A stretch of 38,525 nucleotides of DNA from Limnohabitans sp. (GTDB lineage Bacteria > Planctomycetota > Phycisphaerae > Phycisphaerales > SM1A02), in assembly GCA_030054275.1 (NCBI GenBank), contig JASGCF010000001.1, positions 1 through 38,525 on the forward strand, given 5' to 3'. Shown here piece by piece: positions 31,366 to 38,525 of this stretch. A program made the translations under genes and the position numbers. Numbering within the stretch: the stretch's first letter is position 1; every line of letters starts with the position of its first letter. The notes beneath the pieces were generated by a model. The model was not told the origin of the DNA and ran no database searches. It saw only the letters and a program-made list of their open reading frames with translations.

Positions 31366-31985
31366 TCACCGAATGTCGAGCGTCGTGTTTCGCAGCAAGA
31401 TGTCGGCGTCGTAGAGCTTCACGATTTCGAAGCCGGGCAGCATGTCGAGGAGGGCCTCGAGTTTCGGGGCACCTTCGAAGAGTTCGTCGTTCGAATACTC
31501 GGTGTAGAGGAACCGCGTGCGCGCAAGCGTCGCGCGGCCGCCCGCGACGAGGTCGGCCTCGGCGCCCTGCGTGTCGGCCCAAATGAAGTCGATGGTGCCG
31601 GGCTCGTGCTTCTGCGACCAAGTGTCGAGTGTGCGGACCTCGACGCGGATCGTGCGGTTGAACTTGCACCACGGCCACTTCTCTGTGTGCGTCTTCGGTG
31701 CGCGCAGCGAGCCGGACTGGTCCCAGCCCTTCGGGTACTCGGCCTTGAGGTCGGGTGTTGCGTCGGGCGGCGGTCTGCGACCGTCTTGCGGAAGGCCTCG
31801 GCCGCACGCGGGTCCGGCTCGAACGCGTGCAGCCGCGCGGTCGGGAACGCACGCAGGAGCAGTTGCGTGTGCTGTCCGTGGTTGGCGCCGATCTCGAGGA
31901 TGAGCTGCGGCGACGGCCCGATCAGCCGCTGCAGGAGTGCTGCGTTGATCGGTTCCGGTGAGATCGGCGGCAGTGGGCGGGGCAT
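31366..31985 (-). pseudogene. FkbM-family methyltransferase, frameshifted
   Basis: A SAM-dependent methyltransferase fold split across two frames. The first part (from ATG 31985) reads SPQLILEIGANHGQHTQLLL, the motif I that binds SAM, then RLHAFEPDPRAAEAFRKTVADR. The second part, in another frame, reads DLKAEYPKGWDQSGSLRAPK, then VEVRTLDTWSQKHEPGTIDFIWADTQGAEADLVAGG and RFLYTEYSNDELF, the standard FkbM second half. The frames cross at about 31755-31775. About 20-30 residues that normally join the two halves (the region with the ALGD/DG motif) are missing, so a deletion not divisible by three is more likely than a single-base error. Local G+C and G+C at third positions look higher than in neighbouring genes, hinting at acquisition. 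Confidence 0.82.
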
Positions 31986-32121
31986 GGTTGGGAGCGGTGC
32001 GAGGTGCGTGCGACACCTTCGCGCACGCTCCCGTGCATCGGCCGGATCGGGGTAGGGTCATGAGGCCCGGGGAGGGCGCACGGAGAGTGCACCGAACGCG
32101 CGCGGAAGGAGCACCGAACCG

Positions 32122-33348
32122 TTACGGACACGCGCCCCACATGCCGAGGACTTGCGCGAGATCTGCGCCGTCGACGGTGCCATCGTCGTTGGTGTCGGCG
32201 CGCGGATAGTCCTTCGGATTGGTGCCCCAACGACCAAGGACGATTGCGAGATCGACGCCGTCGACCACTGTGTTTTCATCGATGTCGCCGGGGCAGAGAG
32301 GTGCGCACGCGGGGAAGCCTCCGTCGGTGTTGCCGAGCGTGGGGCTGGAGGCGGATGCACCGGTCTGCACGTGGACACCGATCTGACATTGGAATTGGCT
32401 TGCGCTCTCATCGATGAGCGTTGTCGTGCCGGCTGGCTCGTTGAACTTGAGGAGGAGTTGTGTGCTTGCGTCAGCGGTGACTTCACATTCGTATGGCGGC
32501 GTGAAGTCGGAGGTGTAGCGCGCGCCGGAACTCACTCGAATCCAATCAAGGTCGCCGAGGAAGGATGCGCGATCGGTGCCAAACTGCTGCCGAAACATCC
32601 CGATCGACATCCACGAGTCAGCCGCATCGCCATAGCAGCTGTTGAAAGTCCTCGAGGCGCGAAGCAATCCGTCGATGTAAAACTTCAACAGGCTGCCTTC
32701 GTGCACATATGCCACATGGATCCACTGACCTTCTGGGACTGCGCCGAGGTTGCCCGTGACATTGCCTGAGGATCCCGCGCATCCGCTGGCGAGATAGTCG
32801 CCGTTGGGGCCGAGCTGAAGGTTCTTATCCTCGGTGCCAATGCGTTGCTCCCAAATGATGGAGCCGCGCGGGCTACCAGCAAGAAACCGAATACGCGCCT
32901 CGTAGGTGAAATCACCTTGGGCGAACACCGTGTTCCCGAGAATCCGAATGGTGTCACTCGTCTGATCAAACCGCGCGTAGCCGCTGTTCTGGGCGTGTGC
33001 GCTTGTGACCAAAACTGCAGCACCGAGCGCGGCCGCTTGAATCGTTGCCATCCGTTGCATTTTCATTGACTCCACTACAGCAGCGTGTGCCGCGCGCTCA
33101 GCCGGGGAAACGAACCGACTCGTGCGCGAAGCGAACTGTGCGGTAGTCGAGAGAGGCGCGGCGTTCGTGCCATGCCACGCAAGCCCCGCGATTCCGACAA
33201 AGAGCGCTGCGAACATGGAGAGCGCGACGCGACGCGCGTGCGGGCGCGTGCGCGATTGCACCTGGTCATCTGCCGCGAGCGCGCGTCGCAAACGCCGCAA
33301 TCGCAGCGGGTTGAGTCGCGTTTCACTCGCGTGCGTCATGGCCGTCAT
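32122..33348 (-). CDS. LamG-like/dockerin secreted protein, fused to an N-terminal membrane segment
   Basis: The whole open frame (408 residues) has three parts. 1-95: a short basic cytoplasmic start (RLRRLRRALAADD), a helix (VALSMFAALFVGIAGLAW) and a linker. About 96-120: a second hydrophobic stretch shaped like a signal peptide (MATIQAAALGAAVLVTSAHAQ). About 120-345: a LamG/concanavalin-like domain (YARFDQTSDTIRIL, FTYEARIRFLAGSP, WIHVAYVHEGSLLKFYIDG). The C-terminus has two dockerin-like repeats, DIDENTVVDGVDLAIVLG and DTNDDGTVDGADLAQVLG, ending GACP. An internal ATG near 33066 (or 33060, with tggag upstream) may start the secreted protein alone, leaving 33066-33348 as a separate regulator-like module. 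It overlaps the end of the sigma gene by 26 bp. Surface attachment or binding of carbohydrate is inferred. Confidence 0.83.
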   Translation of the reverse strand: MTAMTHASETRLNPLRLRRLRRALAADDQVQSRTRPHARRVALSMFAALFVGIAGLAWHGTNAAPLSTTAQFASRTSRFVSPAERAAHAAVVESMKMQRMATIQAAALGAAVLVTSAHAQNSGYARFDQTSDTIRILGNTVFAQGDFTYEARIRFLAGSPRGSIIWEQRIGTEDKNLQLGPNGDYLASGCAGSSGNVTGNLGAVPEGQWIHVAYVHEGSLLKFYIDGLLRASRTFNSCYGDAADSWMSIGMFRQQFGTDRASFLGDLDWIRVSSGARYTSDFTPPYECEVTADASTQLLLKFNEPAGTTTLIDESASQFQCQIGVHVQTGASASSPTLGNTDGGFPACAPLCPGDIDENTVVDGVDLAIVLGRWGTNPKDYPRADTNDDGTVDGADLAQVLGMWGACP

Positions 33349-34060
33349 CGAAGAGAATCGCGTCGAGTTCTCGGGCGCGTTCCGTTGGATCGGGGAACTC
33401 TTCCGTCAAGATCGCATCGATTTCGGCGCGCAGGCGACGCAGCACGGTGCGAGTCATCGACGGTGCGGAGAGCGCAGAAATCCCAAGTTCGCGCTCGAGT
33501 TCTGGGTACGGCCGTCCATCCAAGATGTGCCGTGTGAACAAGCGCCACGCTTCCGGACGACCCTCGCGCGCGTACTGCTCACTCACGCGGTCGCACGCTG
33601 CCTGTAGGACGCCGTCGCGCCATGCAATTTCGAGCGCACGCCACGGCGCAGGCTCTACCTGTCCAGTCGGTTGTGCGATTTCCGGGGCGCGGCGCGCGCG
33701 ACGCTCTTCCGCAATGCGCTCATGCGCGTAGAGCAGAAGCCCGTTCACAAGCCAACGCCGCAACGAAACACGCGGTTGGACGGCGAGCCAGCGCGCGAGG
33801 TAGTCGTCGCGCTGCGCGAAGCGTGACGCGAGGAACCCATTGACGAGATCTTCGGCGGGTGCAATACCGCGCAGGCTTGATTGACGCGCGTAGAGAAGTA
33901 GTGGCTCGTACGCGCGCTCCATGACATGTCGTGCGGCACCGAGGTGGTCGCCTTGCGCGATCGTCTCTGCGATGTGGGTACGGTGGGTCGATGGGAAATT
34001 GTCGAGAAGCGCCACGGTGCGGAAGATAGAAACCTCTGTCGCGTTCATGCCATCATGCAT
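33323..34060 (-). CDS. RNA polymerase sigma-factor-like protein
   Basis: About 245 residues from ATG 34060 (ATG 34048 or TTG 34096 also possible). Region 2-like helices are seen in DHLGAARHVMERAYEPLLLYARQSSLRGIAPAEDLVNGFLASRFAQRD, with the 'EDLVNGFL' motif of sigma-70 region 2.2, and RRWLVNGLLLYAHERIAEERRARRA after it. Region 4-like helices are AWRDGVLQAACDRVSEQYAREGRPEAWRLFTRHILDGRPYPELERELGISALSAPSMTRTVLRRLRAEI, whose helix-turn-helix recognises the -35 box. It belongs to a planctomycete-type ECF group (seen before as sigma gene followed by a LamG or membrane protein gene); the exact ECF class is not assigned. The end overlaps the next gene by 26 bp. It probably controls the operon or its secreted product. 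Confidence 0.82.
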   Translation of the reverse strand: MHDGMNATEVSIFRTVALLDNFPSTHRTHIAETIAQGDHLGAARHVMERAYEPLLLYARQSSLRGIAPAEDLVNGFLASRFAQRDDYLARWLAVQPRVSLRRWLVNGLLLYAHERIAEERRARRAPEIAQPTGQVEPAPWRALEIAWRDGVLQAACDRVSEQYAREGRPEAWRLFTRHILDGRPYPELERELGISALSAPSMTRTVLRRLRAEIDAILTEEFPDPTERARELDAILFDDGHDARE

Positions 34061-34101
34061 GCAAACTTCAGGCGAATCGCGACGCGATGCATGCAATTCG
34101 A

Positions 34102-34869
34102 CTATTTCGTCTCGAAAGTCCCGTCTTCAAGTCTGTACAGGCCGAGCACGAAACCGGCGGTCTCGATCAACTCCACGCGCAACAGCCCGCGAAAGGTCCC
34201 GAACCGCGTGAGATGTAATCCGCGCATCGAGAGTGGCTCGCGCATGGTGATGTCGATCGCGTCGAATGGCGTTGGAGGAACTCCGATGCAGCAGCCATCC
34301 CAGCGATTCAATGTCAAGAGCAAGTTCTTTGCGAACGACACACGTATGGCGCTCGAGTAGTAGCCAGAAATTTCGATGTACGTGCCGTCGAGAAGTCGTA
34401 CCCATGGCGGTGGTGTCTTTGCTCCGCGCGCTGGATCGATGTATTCGGATGCCGATGTGAGTAGCTCCCAAGTGATGACGTATGGGTCGCTGGCGCTTCC
34501 ATTGCCGCGAACCGTAAAGCGATCGTCGAGTACGAGTGTTCGATCGTCGAGACGTCGAACGACATCGGACGGCGCGCGCGAGTCAACCTTCAATGGTCGA
34601 TCAGTGACCAGAATTGCGAGCGGGTCCATCGACGGCGTTGCTGCGAGCGTCGCAGCGGGCGCAACGATCACGCCATCCTCACCAAGCAAGTCGATTTCAG
34701 GTTCAGGTTTCGCAACAAACTCCGCTGGCGACGGCGACGGCGGAGGCGGCTCGACGACACTTTCGCCTTTGATCGGCGCTGCGTGATCGACCACGAGTGC
34801 GCGAGGCGAGAGCACGAACCACGCGCCTGCAAAAACAAGCAGCATGAGCGCGAGCCAAAAAGCGCGCAT
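34102..34869 (-). CDS. Membrane-anchored DUF3299-like protein
   Basis: A 255-residue protein with an N-terminal anchor (FWLALMLLVFAGAWFVL), a Pro/Ser/Glu-rich linker (VVEPPPPSPSPAEFVAKP) and an exported domain. The domain reads YVITWELLTSASEYIDPARGAKTPPPWVRLLDGTYIEISGYYSSAIRVSFAKNLLLTLNRWDGCCIGVPPTPFDAIDITM, in style the DUF3299 fold (isGYxxP, then a Cys near PPP), where the Cys pair CC and PP motif stand out. The function of DUF3299 is unknown, though members occur beside ABC-transporter permeases. ATG 34869 has gaggag at good spacing, and the start overlaps the stop of the upstream phosphodiesterase gene as TAATG, so the two are coupled. Confidence 0.78.
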   Translation of the reverse strand: MRAFWLALMLLVFAGAWFVLSPRALVVDHAAPIKGESVVEPPPPSPSPAEFVAKPEPEIDLLGEDGVIVAPAATLAATPSMDPLAILVTDRPLKVDSRAPSDVVRRLDDRTLVLDDRFTVRGNGSASDPYVITWELLTSASEYIDPARGAKTPPPWVRLLDGTYIEISGYYSSAIRVSFAKNLLLTLNRWDGCCIGVPPTPFDAIDITMREPLSMRGLHLTRFGTFRGLLRVELIETAGFVLGLYRLEDGTFETK

Positions 34870-36320
34870 TAGCCGCGTACTCCTCTGAGGAGTGCACGCG
34901 TTGAGGCGCCGAGGTGCGATTCGAGTTCGCGCCCGTGCGACCTACCAAGCGTCGCAGCCAAAATTGCGTCACGCACACATGCCATCGGAAGTTCTTGCTC
35001 AAGGAATGGATCGGGTAGCTCACCGATGAGTACCGGATCAAAGCCGCGTGGTACATCGACGCGTCCATGGGAGCCACGCACCAGTGACGCGTCGAGCGGA
35101 ATGACATCGAGCGTTGTTCGGAACCCGAGCTTGCGCAGAAGCAATTTGCGCATGGCACGACCCTTCGGCCAAACCAGCTTTGGATCGAAGAAGAGTTCAC
35201 ACGGGTCGTAGCCTGGCTTTCGATGAATGTCGACAGTGCGCGCAAAGTCAGGTGCGAGGCGATCGTCTTGCCACCATCCGTAGGCGAACCACCGATCGAC
35301 CGCGCTGACGCAGACAATGTCGCCCGCACGCGCATGCTGAAGGCCGACGGCCGCTCGCGCATCACCAGAAAGTGTGCGTTCAACACCGTCGGTCTTGGCC
35401 AGAATCGACTCGACCGCCGCAAGATCAGCCGAGTCGCGAACAGAAACGTGTGCCACCTGATGGTCGGCGACGGCGAACGCCTTACTGTGTTCGAGGTCGA
35501 GCACCTCCAATCCATCTTCGAGACGCACGGCGAGATAGCCAGCATCGCGCAGCACGCGATTGAGCCAAACTGCATCGCGCACGGGCACGATGCCGTATTC
35601 GCTGACGATGAGCGGACGCACGCCAGCCTTTGCGCATCGGTCGAGCAGAAAACCGACAACGCGATCGATTTCGCGCAGTTCGTCGCGGATCGACGGATGC
35701 GCTGGGCCAACCTTTTGAAGCGCGTAGTCGAGATGCGGCAGATACACGAGTACAAGATCGTGTGCCGCGCGCTCGACAAACTCTGCTGCCGCGAGAGCGA
35801 TCCAATCGGTGGACTCGATGTCCGCAGTCGGACCCCAGAACTTGAACAGCGGAAATCGCCCGAGACGCGCTTGGAGTTCGTCGCGCAAGCCGCTCGGATT
35901 GGTGAGGCAATCAGGGATCTTGCGTCCGTCTGCTTTGTAGATCGGTCGCGGCGTCACCATAGCGTTGGTTGATGCGTGCATCGCATACCACCAGAACGCG
36001 TTGGCGCAGGTAAAGCGTGGATCGATACGTCGTGCTGTCTCCCACACCTTCTCGCCGGTGACCAACCGATTCGACTGCTTCCAAAACTGCACTTCGCCAA
36101 GCGATCGATCGTGCCAACCGTTTCCGACGATGCCATGTTCGCTCGGTGAGAGTCCGGTGAGCATGGTCGACTGAGAGGTGCAGGTCACAGCAGGAAGCGG
36201 TGGGCGAAGCGTGCGCACGCCACCAACCTTGCGCGCAAAGTCGCGGAGGCGAGGTGTTGCGTCGCCGATGAGGTTCGGCGAGAGCGCGACGACATTGAGA
36301 ACGCAGGTGCGTTGAGCCAC
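34869..36320 (-). CDS. Alkaline-phosphatase-superfamily phosphodiesterase/nucleotide pyrophosphatase
   Basis: About 483 residues. PPLPAVTCTSQSTMLTGLSPSEHGIVGNGWHD is the metal-nucleophile signature, with the nucleophile probably Thr in AVTCTSQS (a PxVTxxxxxTMLTG pattern as in EboF-like and NPP proteins). Later, LVLVYLPHLDYALQK gives the HxDxxxQ metal ligands, LIVSEYGIVP the SEYG and VADHQVAHV the DHQxxH second metal set. Such enzymes hydrolyse phosphodiesters such as nucleotide pyrophosphates or sugar phosphates; the substrate is unknown. GTG 36320 was used; no strong ribosome-binding site. No signal peptide is seen, so it is probably cytosolic. Its end overlaps the DUF3299-like gene start (TAATG). 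A distant UbiA upstream suggests an ebo-like context. Confidence 0.88.
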   Translation of the reverse strand: MAQRTCVLNVVALSPNLIGDATPRLRDFARKVGGVRTLRPPLPAVTCTSQSTMLTGLSPSEHGIVGNGWHDRSLGEVQFWKQSNRLVTGEKVWETARRIDPRFTCANAFWWYAMHASTNAMVTPRPIYKADGRKIPDCLTNPSGLRDELQARLGRFPLFKFWGPTADIESTDWIALAAAEFVERAAHDLVLVYLPHLDYALQKVGPAHPSIRDELREIDRVVGFLLDRCAKAGVRPLIVSEYGIVPVRDAVWLNRVLRDAGYLAVRLEDGLEVLDLEHSKAFAVADHQVAHVSVRDSADLAAVESILAKTDGVERTLSGDARAAVGLQHARAGDIVCVSAVDRWFAYGWWQDDRLAPDFARTVDIHRKPGYDPCELFFDPKLVWPKGRAMRKLLLRKLGFRTTLDVIPLDASLVRGSHGRVDVPRGFDPVLIGELPDPFLEQELPMACVRDAILAATLGRSHGRELESHLGASTRALLRGVRG

Positions 36321-36404
36321 ATGCGGATGGTACGAACTGAAAGGCTCCGCGCGCGCCGGACAGACGCACGCGGAGCCCGGAGGAGAAAGTCGTCGACTGT
36401 CGAT

Positions 36405-37253
36405 TCACGGGAGCGGCATCGGGGCGAACAGAATCCGAGTTTCGTCGTGGATGCCGTTTCGGAAGACCATGGCGGCGCTGAGGTCCGAATTGAGATAGAC
36501 CTTCCAGTGATCGGTTCCATCGCGGAATCCGAACTCGGTCACGCCGGCGGTCATGGCGTAATGGGCGACTTCGTCGCGTGCACCTTCGATGCGCACACGT
36601 GTTCCCGCTGCAATGCTGCGATCGCTTGGTGCTTCAGCACTGCCGTCGATGGTGAGCGCGAGCGTTGCGTAGCCCGACCAATCGGGAAGTACACGGTCAT
36701 TGGGTGACTCAAACTCGCAGCCAAACCACTGCAGATCGTCTGCGACCTCGCCGGCGACCTTCAGGAAGAACAACTCGTGACACTCAATCTTCGTGATGAA
36801 CCGTTCGCCCGTGTCGACGCGCTCATCCTCGTCGCGACTGGTCGAAGCACGATCGCGGATCCGCTCGATATCCATCGGGTAGTACGGACCAGTGCAATCG
36901 AACTGCAAGTACACACGGTCGGGAAACAGTGGGTTACAGAAGGTGCAGGCTTTGAGTGTGCGTCCTTCGACAGACCAATCGACCGCGCCGCATGGTCGAT
37001 ACCCGTCTGGCAAACTGCTCCATGGCGCATCAAGTAACCGCTTGACGAGTGTGAGACACGCCTCGATACCCATCGAAATGGCGAGTGGACCGACTGTTTG
37101 GCAGGCTGGAGCAGTGGTCATGCATACGACACCAACGGACGCGAGTGCAAGTGCTGCGACGCGCCGATTCGCCCATCGACTCGGGCGCGGTGTGAGACGG
37201 CCTTTGTTGTCGGTTGCATGTTTCGTACCGCCATGTGACATCCTCGCGAACAT
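36405..37253 (-). CDS. Exported hypothetical protein
   Basis: A 282-residue protein with a basic N-terminus (KGRLTPRPSRWANRR) and a hydrophobic export signal (VAALALASVGVVCMTTAPAC). The Cys in TAPACQT could be a lipidation site but the residues before it do not fit the lipobox well. The exported domain has several Cys residues (RPCGAVD, KACTFCNPLF, QFDCTG, IECHE, WFGCEFES), likely disulfide partners, and strands near the C-terminus (ATLALTIDGSAEAP, HWKVYLNSDLSAAMVFRNG). ATG 37253 has aaaggac seven bases upstream. It lies between the UbiA gene (126 bp) and the phosphodiesterase gene (84 bp), all on the minus strand, so one transcript is possible. Family not recognised. Confidence 0.72.
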   Translation of the reverse strand: MFARMSHGGTKHATDNKGRLTPRPSRWANRRVAALALASVGVVCMTTAPACQTVGPLAISMGIEACLTLVKRLLDAPWSSLPDGYRPCGAVDWSVEGRTLKACTFCNPLFPDRVYLQFDCTGPYYPMDIERIRDRASTSRDEDERVDTGERFITKIECHELFFLKVAGEVADDLQWFGCEFESPNDRVLPDWSGYATLALTIDGSAEAPSDRSIAAGTRVRIEGARDEVAHYAMTAGVTEFGFRDGTDHWKVYLNSDLSAAMVFRNGIHDETRILFAPMPLP

Positions 37254-37379
37254 GGTCGCGTCCTTTCCCGGGCTCTCCCGGAGTGCTGGTTGCCCTAGCG
37301 CGGTGCCAAGGCCGATCTGCGCATCATGCGCAGCACTTTTTGGCGACTCAAAAGTTCAGGCACATTTGCGGAGAGATTT

Positions 37380-38525
37380 TCAACTTCCCGCAATCACACG
37401 CTGCCATCGTCGTGTGATGCCGAAGAGGACGGCGCAAACAAGTGCTGCGAGCCAATGCCCGCCGGTGGCAAGCGCCATCGCGTCGACAAGTGCGAGGCAG
37501 GCGATGAGCATCCCGATCGCGTCGGGTGTACGCGCCGGCTCGTGGCGGAGGATCCGCGTGGCACGAAGCGCAGTGAACGCGAGGAAGATTGCGATGATGA
37601 TGGCGGCGCCGGGATTGGCCGAAAGATCCGTGTAGCCGAGATCGCGATCGCGATGAAGGAGCGCTGCCTTTCCCAAGAAGAACACCGCGAGCAGCGCGGC
37701 GACAGCTCCGAACGGAATGAGTGCGCGCCATCGATGGCGGAGGGCGCGACGCTCGCGTTCGATGATGCGCCGCTCTGGCTCGGAGCTGCGATGCCCGCAT
37801 TCGCCGCAACTCGCGAAGCCGCCAACCATCAGTTGCCCGCAGGCAGGGCATGGGTGCGGCGCGTTTGTGTCCCGCGCGAACTGCGCGTCGTCGTCACGCA
37901 GCGCGATCTCGTTCCGCGCGAGGAGCGAAAGTCCAAGCGTCCATGCCGCAAGTGCGATCGGCAGCAGGATGGCGCCGCGAGTGGCGAGCGTGGCGAACTC
38001 GCCTCGAGCAAACGCAAGCATGGGAATCAGCGACGCAAGCGCGCGACAGAGTGCAAGGAGCAGAGTGCTTGCGATCGACTTCGTATGAAAGCGGTCGTAG
38101 ATGACGATTGCGGCGGCAAGAAGCGCAGTCGCGATAACGACCGAAACGCCCGTGCTTGTGACGAACGCAAGCGCGATCGACGCAGCGAGCAGCGCGAAAC
38201 CCACCGCGAATGCAGTGCGCCGCCCGACGCGTCCGCTTGGAATTGGCCGCGCGGGGCGTTCGCGCGCGTCGATCTCGGCGTCAAATGCATCGTTCAAGAT
38301 CATCCCGCCGACATACGCAAGCATCGGGATCACAAGTGGGCCGAGTATCTGCGCGGTATGGAGCGGCGTACTGAACGGATCGACAGGCCCGTCCGGACCT
38401 GGGTGCGAAACGAACCCGCCGAACCAAGTCACGATGCCACGCTCGGCCGCATGCTCGATCGCGAAGGCACACGATCCGATCGTTGCGCCAGCGATCGCAT
38501 TGGAAAGCACCGTCGGCAGATTTGA
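37380..38525 (-). CDS. UbiA-family prenyltransferase with an inserted zinc ribbon; 5' end cut by window edge
   Basis: Integral membrane prenyltransferase; only the first residues are missing, since the visible sequence opens SNLPTVLSNAIAG, a typical UbiA beginning. The first Asp-rich motif ILNDAFDAEIDARERPARPIPSGRV binds Mg-diphosphate; the second site region is AAAIVIYDRFHTKSIASTLLLALCRALASL, as in EboC-like members. About eight or nine helices are visible. Unusually, a soluble loop of about 60 residues between two late helices carries a four-Cys zinc ribbon, CPACGQLMVGGFASCGECGH. Members in ebo clusters use prenyl donors on unknown acceptors (from memory). The gene is upstream of the exported protein and the phosphodiesterase genes, all on the minus strand, so an operon is possible. 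Confidence 0.88.
   Translation of the reverse strand, partial: SNLPTVLSNAIAGATIGSCAFAIEHAAERGIVTWFGGFVSHPGPDGPVDPFSTPLHTAQILGPLVIPMLAYVGGMILNDAFDAEIDARERPARPIPSGRVGRRTAFAVGFALLAASIALAFVTSTGVSVVIATALLAAAIVIYDRFHTKSIASTLLLALCRALASLIPMLAFARGEFATLATRGAILLPIALAAWTLGLSLLARNEIALRDDDAQFARDTNAPHPCPACGQLMVGGFASCGECGHRSSEPERRIIERERRALRHRWRALIPFGAVAALLAVFFLGKAALLHRDRDLGYTDLSANPGAAIIIAIFLAFTALRATRILRHEPARTPDAIGMLIACLALVDAMALATGGHWLAALVCAVLFGITRRWQRVIAGS

Noticed and set aside
30638..31852. Minus-strand ORF spanning the OMP gene and the methyltransferase
   Set aside because: It is antisense to the beta-barrel gene and crosses the convergent hairpin.
1..38525. CRISPR array, insertion sequence or prophage
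   Set aside because: No spaced direct repeats of 23-40 bp, no transposase or integrase motif and no flanking target duplications were seen; the tandem repeats have no spacers.

Overview
The window looks like chromosomal DNA of a planctomycete, most likely of the Phycisphaerae. The evidence is a secreted LamG-like protein ending in a dockerin-type pair of DxNxDGxVDGxDL calcium-binding repeats, a PEP-CTERM-like tail (VPAPSALALAGLAGLGMRRRRR type), an ECF-type sigma factor translationally coupled to a membrane Ser/Thr kinase, a tiny Lys/Ala histone-H1-like protein, and moderately high G+C with frequent GTG starts. No tRNA, rRNA, CRISPR array, insertion sequence or prophage was seen. It is mostly housekeeping and lineage-specific genes in short operons.

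Layout. 1-2321 (minus): metallophosphoesterase (cut by the left edge) and a soluble hybrid histidine kinase. 2475-3956 (plus): lpd. 3957-4328: a gene-free convergent gap packed with short perfect hairpins. 4329-7929: DEAD-box helicase, small membrane proteins and an unknown plus-strand protein. 7968-9803: dapB, a 31-residue H1-like protein with a strong terminator, and a Thermus-like seven-iron ferredoxin. 9884-14171: a repeat-bearing membrane-anchored protein, an M16 peptidase homologue without its zinc motif, and small exported proteins including a PDZ protein. 14196-19176 (minus): two adjacent genes with three amidohydrolase domains, only one keeping its metal ligands. 19396-24328: FlgM-like anti-sigma factor, SPOR-like lipoprotein, holB, CYTH protein, scpB and an atpC separated from atpD. 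24668-30137 (minus): PEP-CTERM-like protein, dus, kinase and sigma factor. 30362-31240 (plus): beta-barrel outer-membrane protein. 31366-31985: broken FkbM methyltransferase. 32122-38525 (minus): six co-directional genes, running from a UbiA prenyltransferase (cut by the right edge) through a secreted protein, an alkaline-phosphatase-superfamily phosphodiesterase, a membrane protein and a second sigma-like factor to the LamG/dockerin protein.

Three themes run across the window. First, tandem minisatellites of 9-15 bp recur in coding and non-coding DNA, and most coding ones have a 12-bp unit that keeps the frame. Second, several enzyme folds have lost catalytic residues beside or fused to an intact copy or alone (M16, amidohydrolases). 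Third, gene starts and stops often overlap (GTGA, ATGA, TAATG), indicating translational coupling, most clearly in sigma factor-kinase and in phosphodiesterase-DUF3299-like-sigma-dockerin. The right-hand operon, with its zinc-ribbon UbiA and phosphodiesterase, is the best candidate for an undescribed system; its upstream part lies outside the window.
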